DNA of 64,000 bases, taken from positions 8,323,658-8,387,657 of the forward strand of contig NC_083583.1 of NCBI RefSeq assembly GCF_027579695.1. Reading direction: 5' to 3'. The stretch comes from Neoarius graeffei. Lineage: Eukaryota > Chordata > Actinopteri > Siluriformes > Ariidae. A model generated the notes under the pieces. That model worked only from the letters and a program-made list of their open reading frames with translations. It had not been told where the DNA came from and searched no databases. Shown here piece after piece: positions 53,223 to 64,000 of this stretch (positions are counted from its first letter, which is position 1; each line of letters begins with the position of its first letter). The translations under genes were made by a program, and so were the position numbers.

Positions 53223-54855
53223 ATGCAGTGCTGGACTGAGGAGACCACACTATTCTTGCAGGACTGTTTTGAGGACACCATATGGGAGCTCTTTGAGGAA
53301 GCAGACATTAAGCTACACACCTCCTCTGTACTGTCATACATCAGTTTCTGCATGGACAATGTAACAACAAGGAAACGGGTGAAAATATTCCCCAACCAGA
53401 AACCCTGGATTAACACCAATATCAGAGCATTACTCCAGGTCAGGGATTCAGCACTGAGGTCAGGAGACAGGGAGGCCTACAGGAAGGCTAGAGTGGACCT
53501 GAACAGAGGCATCAAGGCTGCTAAAACAAAATACAGTGAGCAGATAGAGGCCAATTTCAGGGAAAACAACCCCCACGCCATGTGGAAAGGCATCCAGAAT
53601 ATTACAGACTATACAAACAATGCCACAACACCCCCTCCCCCACTGACATTTCTCTTCCAGACCAACTTAACATCTTTTTCTCTCACTTTGAAGAGGACAG
53701 CAAACAGGCAGAGGACACACAGCGGACACCATCAGAGCATGACCAGCCCCCCACCATCCAACAACACCAGGTACTGCGAGTCCTGTGAGGCATCGATACC
53801 AGCAAAGCACCAGGACTGGATGGAGTACCAGGGAGGGTGCTGAAATCATGTGCCCATCAGCTTGCTGCTGTATTTACTAACATCTTTAACTGTTCGCTGC
53901 AGCAAGCCACAGTCCCCACCTGCCTGAAAACTGCCACCATAATCCCCGTGCCCAAATCCTCTGCCATCACAGGGTTGAATGATTACCGGCCTGTGGCCCT
54001 GACACTGGTGATTATGAAATGTATGGAGAGACTGGTGTTACAGCATGTCAAGGCCCATATTCCACCTGGCTTTGACCAACATCAGTTCGCCTACAGGTCC
54101 AACAGATCCACAGACGACACCATCTCCATCGCCCTCCATACCGCTCTCAGCCACATTGAAAGTCCCAAAACATACATCAGGATGCTGTTTGTTGACTTCA
54201 GTTCGGCATTTAACTCCATCAGCCCCAGCCAACTGATCACCAAACTGCAGACACTGCAACTTGGAACCTCCCTCTGTCTGTGGATCAAGGACTTCCTGAC
54301 TAACAGACCCCAGCATGTCAGGATGGGCACCTCCACATCCTCCACCATCATCCTCAATACCGGTATTCTTCAGGGCTGTGTTCTGAGTCCAGTCTTATAC
54401 ATGCTGTACACCCACGACTGTGTCACCACCCATGGCTCCAACACCCTCATTAAATTTGCAGATGATACAACCATTGTTGTCAACAATGATGACGAGGCAC
54501 CATACGGGGAGGAGGTCGGAGCACTGGTGGCCTGGTGCAGTGACAACCACCTCAACCTCAACACCAAGAAGACAAAAGAACTCATCAATGACTCCAGAAG
54601 ACAAGGACCACACTACAATCAGGCCTGAGCATCAATGGGGAAGAAGTGGAGCGGGTCAAAAACTTCAAGTTTCTTGGACTGCACATCTCAGAGGACCTGA
54701 GCTGGACTGTGAACACCACCCACATTATTAAAAAGGCCCAGCAGCATCTCTTTTTCCTGAGAACGCTGAAGAGGAACAAACTCCCTCCACCTCTGCTGAA
54801 AAACTTTTATCACTGCACAATAGAGAGTGTCCTGACCTACAGATGTACGGTGTAG
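53223..54855 (+). pseudogene. LINE reverse transcriptase, frameshifted
   Basis: The connector FPNQKPWINTNIRALLQVRD is followed, in a second frame (53837-54628), by [99 protein letters not shown] and [15 protein letters not shown], whose FADD box is intact. A third frame gives VKNFKFLGLHISEDLSWTVN and KKAQQHLFFLRTLKRNKLPP. Motif content is that of Rex1/L2-type fish LINEs. Confidence 0.9.
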
Positions 54856-55305
54856 TATGCCAGCTGCACTGCGTCCGAGAAGAAACAACTGCAGCGGGTC
54901 ATCAAGACTGCTCAGTGGATCATTGGCTCCCCACTCCTACACTTAGAGGAGATCTACTCGAGTCGGCTCCTCCAACGGGCCACAAAGATCCAGGATGACC
55001 CCGCCCACCCAGGACACTCTATTTTCCAACCTCCCCTCTGGCAGACTCAGTCATGAGAGCCCGCACCAACAGACCGAAGAACAGCTTCTTCCCCATGGCT
55101 GTGAAGAGACTGCTGCAGGAATCATGACCCCCCACCCCACGCACATGCGCACACACACACACACACACACACTACTACCTCCCAGTCAATGGACAATAAC
55201 TCTTGCACCTCAAATATAGACTGCACCTTTAATAAAGACTATTTATATATAACCTTTTATTTGCACTTTAGTGTTTTTACTATTTGTTTAATATATTTTC
55301 TTGTG

Positions 55306-55711
55306 TGGTGGCACAGTGGTGGTGTGGTTAGCGCTGTCGCCTCACAGCAAGAAGGTCCAGGTTCGAGCCCCGTGGCCGGCAAGGGCCTTTCTGTGCGGAG
55401 TTTGCATGTTTTCCCCGTGTCCGTGTGGGTTTGCTCCAGTTTCCCCCACAGTCCAAAGACATGCAGGTTAGGTTAACTGGTGACTCTAAATTGACCGTAG
55501 GTGTGAATGAGAGTGTGAATGGTTGTCTGTGTCTATGTGTCAGCCCTGTGATGACCTGGCGACTTGTCCAGGGTGTACCCTGCCTTTCGCCCGTAACCAG
55601 CTGGGATAGGCTCCAGCTTGCCTGCGACCCTGTAGAACAGGATAAAGCGGCGAGAGATAATGAGATGAGATGAGATGAGATGAGATGAGATGAGATGAGA
55701 TGAGATGAGAG
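55306..55711 (+). repeat. GAGAT-tail SINE inside a LINE 3' UTR, 11-bp TSD
   Basis: Full length, with about ten GAGAT units. ATTTTCTTGTG flanks it at 55295-55305 and 55712-55722. Confidence 0.92.
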
Positions 55712-55819
55712 ATTTTCTTGTGACTGTGACATGTAGCTGCTATAAGAGAGATGCTGCCAAACTGAATTTTGTTGTATTCTTGTACAATGACAATAAAGCT
55801 TCTTCTTCTTCGGGTTGAT

Positions 55820-56520
55820 GTTAAACGTGATCAGAGATCTTCTGATGCAGTCCTTGAAGCGCTTTTTGGGTGCCTCTCTTTTTCTGTGGCCTTCAGTCAG
55901 TTCAGAATAGAGGACTTTCTTGGGGAGCTGTTCGTTGGCATTCTTTGGACGTAGCCAAGCCAGTACAGTTGGTGGCGTTCGATCACTGTCTCGATGGAGG
56001 GAAGTCCAGCTCTTTGAGGACTCAAACCAGAGCCAAATTCCTCATGTGTGTTCACATACCTGGCAAATAAAGTTATTATTATTATTATTATTTTGTATTC
56101 TGGACACAATCTTCCCAAGAAATGCCCAGAATGCTTCTCAGCTTTTGTTGATGGAATCTTTCATGTTTTCAGATCTGGTGTTTGTACAGGGTCCAGACTT
56201 CATGACCATACAGCAGTGTGGAAAGAACCACTGCTCGGTAAACTGTAATTTTGGTAGCTGTCTTATATCACGGTTGAGAAACATGCAATTGGTGAGGCAG
56301 CCAAAAGCCACGTGGGCAGCCCTTCAGCTGATTCGCAAGGTCAAGCTGTAGACTACAGGTTTCCTCAAGAACACTCCCGACGTACGAGAATGATTCGACT
56401 TGCTCTATGAGCTGGCCATTGATGGAGATCTGCAACGGTGTTCTTTGAGACTGTGGTGGAAAGAAAGCCAGTGGTTTGGTCTTCTTGGTTGGTCTGCAGT
56501 CTACCGAGTGCCCTTCTAGT
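55820..56520 (-). pseudogene. Non-LTR retrotransposon RT tail (second family)
   Basis: Minus strand, from about 56510: KTKPLAFFPPQSQRTPLQIS, then INGQLIEQVESFSYVGSVLE, VVLSTLLYGHEVWTLYKHQI and LRSILGISWEDCVQNTK. After a short AAT-bearing insertion (about 56020-56090) it reads GLPSIETVIERHQLYWLGYV-QRMP. SFxYLGSxL, LLYGxExWT and RRLRWLGHVxRM are RT C-terminal landmarks. Frames are broken. Clade not assigned. Confidence 0.7.
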
Positions 56521-56579
56521 TAGGATATATTTTTAATATTGGTGTATTTAAAAAAAATCAGCATATGACCTAATATTAT

Positions 56580-56765
56580 TATTACCTCCACCAACTTTGC
56601 TGGAGGAGGTTATGTTTTCACCTCTTTTTTTTTTGTTCCCAACATAACTCAAAACGTAGTAAACAGATTTTGATTAAATCTGGAGGAAAGTTGAGCCATG
56701 GGACAAGGAACAATTGATTAGATTTTGATACAAATCTGGATATGTATGTAAAAATAGTAAACATT
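56580..56765. repeat. Dispersed repeat R2, left end
   Basis: TTACCTCCACCAACTTTGCT-GGAGGAGGTTATGTTTTCAC, then CATAACTCAAAACGTAGT. A matching right-end phrase, GGTGGAGGTATGCACTCTAC-TGAGTGCTCTTCTA, is at 58541-58574, so the whole unit may span about 56580-58575. Confidence 0.6.
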
Positions 56766-57280
56766 TGGATATTCTAACAGTAGGCATATTAGATGCTCGC
56801 TGGCCGTGCTGTGAAAATTGTGCATATAGACACTCATCGAAGTTTCCAAATCTGTCATTGCTTAACTCTTGAATATTTTCTATCGTGAATACTATCATTA
56901 AAATCTTATAATCTCTGCTTTCCAAATAATTTTATCTCGTTAAGCTCTTTTCAGTACTTTGGGAGTAACGGCAGGTTGAAGTCGGTACAACAGAGTAAAA
57001 ACTCTGCTCATGTGACGTCAGGAAACTGCTGGTGATTTTCTTTTTGAGTCACAGGAAAGCGGTCAGGCTCTCTCTCTCTTCTGATTGGTTTCTGACTGGA
57101 TTACTCGTGAATATCAATCAGATAACTTTTATAGGGATGTTCTCTCGCTCTCACTGTTTCTGATGAAGGATTCAGCAAAATTTTCCGTCTGCTAGTTTTA
57201 ATGTTATGATTCACGGGAGACTTTGAAGTGAGTTTTCAAAACTTTACCTACTTTTTTTTTAAATCAAACTGATTCATGTA

Positions 57281-57648
57281 TGGGCGGCACGGTGGTGTAG
57301 TGGTTAGCGCTGTCGCCTCACAGCAAGAAGGTCTGGGTTCGAGCCCCGTGGCCGGCGAGGGCCTTTCTGTGCGGAGTTTGCGTGTTGTCCGCGTGGGTTT
57401 CCTCCGGGTGCTCCGGTTTCCCCCACAGTCCAAAGACATGCAGGTTACGTTAACTGGTGACTCTAAATTGACCGTAGGTGTGAATGTGAGTGTGAATGGT
57501 TGTCTGTGTCTATGTGTCAGCCCTGTGATGACCTGGTGACTTGTCCAGGGTGTACCCCGCCTTTCACCCGTAGTCAGCTGGGATAGGATCCAGCTCGCCT
57601 GCGACCCTGTAGAACAGGATAAAGCGGCTAGAGATAATGAGATGAGAT
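57281..57648 (+). repeat. GAGAT-tail SINE with 10-bp TSD
   Basis: GATTCATGTA flanks it at 57271-57280 and 57649-57658. Confidence 0.9.
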
Positions 57649-57659
57649 GATTCATGTAA

Positions 57660-59171
<1,512 letters not shown>

Positions 59172-59599
59172 CTAGTAGAGAGGACAGCAAGCTGATGGTC
59201 AATGCACGGAAAGTACAGGTGATGGATAAAGTTCCCATGAGGTCTAGACAGGATTGAACACAAAGTCAGTTTTATTTATTTATTTATTTATTTAACAATT
59301 AAAGGTCATTCCACTGAAACCTGATCACTATGGGTGATCCTGACAATTAAATAATAAATTACGATCGTCACAAGGACACAACGGTCAGAAAACTGCTGAA
59401 ATGAGTGTCACATATTACAGAGTATAAGCCTGAGGGTGAATGTTTAACCTTGCAGCATGTAAAATTTTAGGATGTAATGAAATCTTCAGTTGATTTTTGT
59501 GATATTTCATTAATAAACTCAGTTGATATGCTAAACCTGAAGCTCAGCACACCGCCAGAGAAAATGTCTCATCTTTCTCAACATGTGAACAATATGTAC

Positions 59600-60070
59600 G
59601 ATGAATCACCAGACCCTCATCTCTCATCTCCACTTTTGATAGGCACTGGGACTCGGTTTTCTTCCTCTCTAAAGGTTTGATCCTACCAAAGAGCATGAAG
59701 AGGTTACATTATTTCACAGCATGACTAGTGGAGTTCATCAGCGCTCGGTTTTTCATCCGCTCTTGTTCTCTTGTTGTGTGTCATTCATGTACGGGTAGCA
59801 CTGCTCGACCTTGCTTTTCTTTTCCTCCAAACACCACCATCCAAGTCACTGAGAAGATCTTAGCCTTCGTTTCTGACATATCTTCCTGGATAAAGATACA
59901 TCATGAAGAACAACCTGAACTTACATGATATGGAACGGCCTTCCAAGTAGTGTTTGGGACTCAAACACAGTCCCAGTGTTTAAGTCTCGTCTGAAAACGT
60001 CAAGCCTTTTGTTAATAGTTTTTATTCGGTAAAGGAGGAGATCTGGAAGGTCCTCAGGCATAGAGTGTTT
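59600..60070 (+). pseudogene. LINE RT fragment (L2-like), internally deleted
   Basis: SGVHQRSVFHPLLFS (RT motif normally SGVPQGSVLGPLLF) at about 59725-59770, EKILAFVSDISSWIKIHHEE at about 59850, then WNGLPSSVWDSNTVPVFKSR and LKT at about 59931-60000 (normally WNxLPxSVRxxxSVxxFKSRLKT). The catalytic FADD segment is deleted. Confidence 0.75.
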
Positions 60071-60965
60071 TACTGGTAAACTGGGATGTATGGATGCTGT
60101 TGTCCCCCACTCACTCGCTCACCCAGGTTTGTTGACGGTGAAGTGGCTGGATGCTTTATGTCCCGGGGCTCCCTCATGTCTGTGTTACCTTCTGGCTCTC
60201 CCCTTTTAGTTATGCTCTCATAGATAGTCTTGCCGGAATCCCTGCTTGCACTCAGTGCAAAATGTACACTGTTCTTACTCTTTAGATGACACTGGGTGGC
60301 ATACCTAACAACCTGTGTTTCTCTTTCTTTATCTCCTCCTCCTCTCTCTCTCCCTCTGTCTGTCACTCTCTCTGTCGAGTTACAAGTCAATCCTGAAACC
60401 CCAGTGATGCTGACCTCTTCTGCTCCTCGGACCTGCCTGATCCATCCTGATGCCCTACTTCTAGCTGGAGTCTCATCACATCACTCCTGTAGAGGACGGC
60501 CCCATACGGACAGTCAAAAGATGCACTTAGAAGATGGTTCTCGACACTTACAGTTTTGCTCTAATGGCTGAGGACTACAATTACCATGCTAACTTTAGGA
60601 CTGCAGTTGTCATGAACAGCACTCAAGTTTCCATCAATGAACAGTTGATAACTTCAACAAAACAGACTTCCTGTTAAAACTATAATGAATTTCCTGGTTT
60701 CACAGTTATACTTTGTGACTCTATAGGACACTGTTATAGAAGCGAGTTATTTATAATCATGCTATCTGTTATCACCCAGATGAGGATGGGTTCCCTTTTG
60801 AGTCTGGTTCCTCTCAAGGTTTCTTCCTTGTGTTGTCTGAGGGAGTTTTTCCTCAACACCATCGCCACAAGTTTGCTCAGGGATAAATTAGGTAATTTTC
60901 TGTAAAGCTACTTTGCGACAATGTCTGTTGTTAAAAGTGCTATACAAATAAACTTGACTTGTACA
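60070..60965 (+). repeat. 3' UTR of the same LINE
   Basis: Continues from the RT end to GTGCTATACAAATAAACTTGA. The inverse copy is at 13905-14800. Confidence 0.75.
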
Positions 60966-61903
60966 AAACTGATCTGATTAAGAAATAAACCATAGACTAA
61001 CTCAGGTCTATAACTTGTGACTCGTCTTGAATGTTAGTCATAAAATGAGATTTAAACCTTTCCACTATGCATCACTGTTTTTTTTTTTTTATTTAAATCT
61101 TATCACAATGGCCTCAAGCAACATCCTTCTAGTAAAGTCCATCCGCTCAGTGGCCATCTTGGCAACACTCTCTGGCAGTTATTTGCAGCCTTACCTGGCC
61201 TGGCTCCTGTTTATTTAAATGACCAAGGAACCGTCAACCAGAAATGGATCAACAAGATAATGTGTACAATAATTGTGTAAGTAATGTGTATTTAGTTCAA
61301 ATAACATTTAAAAAATCAGGTTGCCCCGCCTCCATCAAGTGAATGCGCATTTCTCTATAACAACCAAAACAAAGCAACCTTATGTAAAGCATACATTATA
61401 TCTGTCTCAGGTGTGTCAGACGGTTTGTGCTAATACCCTAACCAAGAAGGTGATTGGTTCTTTTGAATGAGGGCGGGACTTAATACAACCGCCATGTATT
61501 TTAAGCAGTGTGTAAACCGACTCTGTGTAAAGACCTCACTCTTCAGATAATATTTATGGTATTTGATATTTTTCTCTGCACTTCACTGAACTGGTCGGTA
61601 GGTAATGTTGCCCCTGGTTCAGTCCTAATCCTCCCACCTCCATCCCAACATCTGGATTGGTGATGCTAAATTGCGCTTAAAGGAAATGTCTCGCAAATAA
61701 ACAAATTGAGCTAAAAGTTGGTCTTTATGTCTGTCCTGCATGTTGAATTTGTTTTTAATGATATAACCACTAAAGTGATGAAAATGGGACTATTTTTTGA
61801 CAAGGAGGCCACCATAACTCCATCGTGCGTGATGTCATTTTCCACGAGCACAGCGGAGGTGTACAAGTGCATGCTGTACTAGTGTCAGCGGGGCGAAGTA
61901 TTC
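60966..61903. other. Intronic region without recognisable gene
   Basis: Includes a T run at 61078-61091. No supported coding sequence. Confidence 0.5.
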
Positions 61904-62278
61904 TGTCAGGGATGGTTGGAGACAGATGTAAGTACAGAAGATCTTTATTATAAAGAAAAGTGCAAACAAGGAAATAGTCTAAATCGGCAGGCGTATATTG
62001 TGAACGGTAAAACAGGCAAAAGGTCGAGCGAGGCACAAACAGAATATCGTAGGGTCAAAAACGAGGAACAGGAAACAGGAATCAGGAAATCAGTCAGGAA
62101 ACAAGGCTCGGTAATGTGTCACTACAACACAATACTTCACAAAGTAAGTCTGCATTCTGAGTCCTTATATAGGTGCGCTGATTGCGCCTTAATCCCATGC
62201 TGGTGCGTGTCATTCGCGGCGCGCGAGTCAGTTCGGAGCGTGCCTGAGAGTCCTTCTGTTGTGCGTGTAGGTTTGACA
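61904..62278 (-). mobile_element. Probable solo LTR (375 bp), minus orientation
   Basis: The plus strand starts TGTCAGGGATGGTTGG and ends GTAGGTTTGACA, so on the minus strand it reads TGTCAAACC...CCCTGACA. Minus-strand CCTATATAAGG (about 62166-62176) and AATAAAGATC (about 61938-61947) sit in U3/R order. No TSD is evident, and no internal element is present. Confidence 0.65.
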
Positions 62279-62730
62279 ACTAGACTATAGTACAATATTA
62301 TGGTCTAGCGTGACTCCTCGGTCAATTTGTTTGCATTTCTGCACAAAAATTATGGCAATGCAGGATTAGAAAAGGAACCAAAATAAAGTAGGAGCTAGTT
62401 TATTGCCTGCTTATTTAAAAATATAAATATTTACCTGCTTATCTTCCATCTGTTTGATGCATGACATGGTGTGCTGTTGTGCGGAATCCTACGTCACGCA
62501 GCGCCACCATCATTTTTGTCTCCTCATCCATCCATCCATGTATCTGGCTAATCTAGTATGGCCGCGCCCAGGGAAATGGCCCAATGGACTGCTGTTACAA
62601 CTTTAACATGTTTTTTTAAGCTAAAGTCTGCTTAATATTTTGGCCTAGAACATCTTGTATTACTGTATAATGATGACCCCGTAATTTCAAAATTTCCCAG
62701 TTAATCGCTTTAAGTGTGATTGGATGTAGA
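62279..62730. other. Intronic region without recognisable gene
   Basis: Short CCATCCATCCATG run near 62525. Nothing else supported. Confidence 0.45.
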
Positions 62731-62734
62731 TAGA

Positions 62735-62815
62735 TTAGATAGATTCAATTAGATAGAACTTTATTGATCCCTTTGGGAGGGTTCCCTCAGGGAAATTAAA
62801 ATTCCAGTAGCATCA
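62735..62815 (-). repeat. LINE 3'-end-like repeat
   Basis: The minus strand reads AATTTCCCTGAGGGAACCCT then GGGATCAATAAAGTTCTATC, a common fish LINE tail with AATAAA followed by TCTA repeats. Confidence 0.5.
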
Positions 62816-62820
62816 TTATA

Positions 62821-62898
62821 GGATGTTGGTATATCTCAGGGCATCATGCATACCATTATAGGGTGGTATGCGTGATGCCCTGAGATACACCAACATCC
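62821..62898. repeat. Hairpin with 35-nt arms and 8-nt loop
   Basis: Arms 62821-62855 and 62864-62898 pair at 33 of 35 positions (GGATGTTGGTATATCTCAGG against its inverse), with loop TTATAGGG. Confidence 0.9.
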
Positions 62899-63029
62899 CA
62901 TCCTGGATGGATTCCCTAGTTTTCCCAGGATAGGCTTCAGATCCACCATGACCCATGTTTTATTTTTTATTTTTGGGGGCCTTTATTCATCACTTTAAAG
63001 CACAGTGAAATTCTTTCTCCACATTTAAC

Positions 63030-63190
63030 CTATCAGGGGATGTGAGCACACATACCCAGAGCAGCCTGGGGAGCAGCTGGGGTTAGGTGCCTTGCTCAAG
63101 AGCACTTCAGTCATTCCTGCTTTTCCAGGGAATCGAACCAGCAACCTTTTGGTCCCAAAGCTGCTTCTCAAACCATTAGGCTTCCCCTGT
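63030..63190 (-). repeat. tRNA-like SINE (third family), in a copine intron
   Basis: Same family as 49326-49515: CCCAGAGCAGCCTGGGGAGC, GGGAATCGAACCAGCAACC and CCCAAAGCTGCTTCTC. Intronic, 139 bp from the exon at 63329. Confidence 0.75.
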
Positions 63191-63280
63191 TGTTACCATC
63201 TAGACCACTTTCAGATTATAAACCCTTTCAGCTGTTCTCCAAAATGTTTAGGATATTTTCAGTTGAATGTGAAACATTTA

Positions 63281-63903
<623 letters not shown>

Positions 63904-63955
63904 CTTCACATTCATCATCATCTGGATTGAAATTAATGGCAAAGTCATGTGACAC
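63904..63955 (-). CDS. cpne7: Copine gene, internal exon (start of vWA-like domain part in window)
   Basis: On the minus strand this 52-nt exon follows a TTCAG acceptor and ends at a GTAAGA donor. It encodes VSHDFAINFNPDDDECE plus the first base of the next codon. The VSHDFAINFNP core is a copine vWA-like (A) domain signature. Copines bind acidic phospholipids in a calcium-dependent way through two N-terminal C2 domains, and the A domain recruits partner proteins. The C2 exons should lie beyond the right edge of the window, because transcription runs leftward. The frame continues exactly into the exon at 63329-63462. Assignment to copine-7 rather than copine-4 rests on remembered family residues, including a Glu after ECE across the junction, and is less certain than membership of the copine family. 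Confidence 0.82.
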
Positions 63956-64000
63956 CTGAAGTACAAACAGAGAAAATGTGGTTACATCTTCACGGTTACA

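Larger units (their letters stand above)
52250..55812 (+). mobile_element. Rex1/L2-like LINE, near full length, decayed
   Basis: Starts near AATGGCGGCGCGTGTAGATG. Endonuclease, RT and a 3' UTR follow, ending CAATGACAATAAAGCTTCTT and a CTT-type tail (about 55812). A SINE interrupts the 3' UTR at 55306-55711. Jockey/CR1-superfamily by RT motifs. The exact clade (Rex1 or L2) is uncertain. Confidence 0.85.

Noticed and set aside
55670..55711. GAGAT array as satellite or telomere-like DNA
   Set aside because: It is the variable tail of a SINE bounded by a target duplication.

Overview
The window looks like a teleost fish chromosome. Four spliced exons of a copine gene lie on the minus strand, with long introns and canonical GT/AG sites. 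Around and inside them is a dense, nested set of fish-type transposable elements: Rex3 and Rex1/L2-like LINEs, Tc1, hAT, PIF/Harbinger-like and TTAA-target DNA elements, a Penelope-like element, a Ty3/gypsy element, and tRNA-headed SINEs. CA/GT, ATT and poly-C simple repeats are frequent. Nothing suggests prokaryotic or plasmid DNA. The species cannot be fixed from the sequence alone.

Layout. 1-7.6 kb: LINE fragments, a nearly full-length decayed Rex3 (minus), SINE copies and a Tc1-type relic. 7.9-10.6 kb: copies of a repeat family that carries a short upstream exon, interrupted by a 1,373-bp solo LTR with a 5-bp target duplication (TSD). 11.6-14.8 kb: dispersed repeats, a SINE and a LINE 3' tail. 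16.8-21.7 kb: a complete Ty3/gypsy provirus with 313-bp LTRs and a 5-bp TSD. Its integrase lies upstream of reverse transcriptase (Gmr1-like order), and the copy is inactivated by frame breaks and a changed RT active site. 21.7-31.1 kb: a deep nest in which a SWIM-domain ORF fragment and a THAP-domain fragment belong to older mobile DNA. That DNA was later split by a head-to-head Penelope-like pair (12-bp TSD) and by a full-length Tc1 with an intact transposase. The Penelope pair in turn holds three DNA elements, one of which contains a Rex3 copy and a 591-bp element with a RecQ-helicase-like exon.

31.2-34.3 kb: a Tc1 relic carrying a hAT element and a SINE. 34.4-37.9 kb: low-repeat sequence with a 300-bp tandem duplication. 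38-42 kb: a Tc1 copy inside a second dispersed repeat, a TTAA-flanked element with a THAP-like fragment, and a LINE tail. 43.5-47.9 kb: a deleted Tc1, a 719-bp near-perfect palindrome flanked by TTAA, two SINEs and another Tc1. 49.1-64 kb: the 3' half of the copine gene (terminal exon 49160-49300, then 58935-59171, 63329-63462 and 63904-63955). Its 9.6-kb intron holds a Rex1/L2-like LINE, a Tc1 and SINEs.

The only host protein-coding gene I can support is the copine, closest to copine-7 of the copine-4/7 subgroup. Copines are cytosolic calcium-dependent phospholipid-binding proteins with two C2 domains and a C-terminal vWA-like domain. The exons here cover most of the vWA-like domain and the C terminus, and the C2 exons would lie beyond 64000. 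Almost everything else is mobile DNA at different stages of decay. The exact duplications and nesting allow a relative insertion order to be read.
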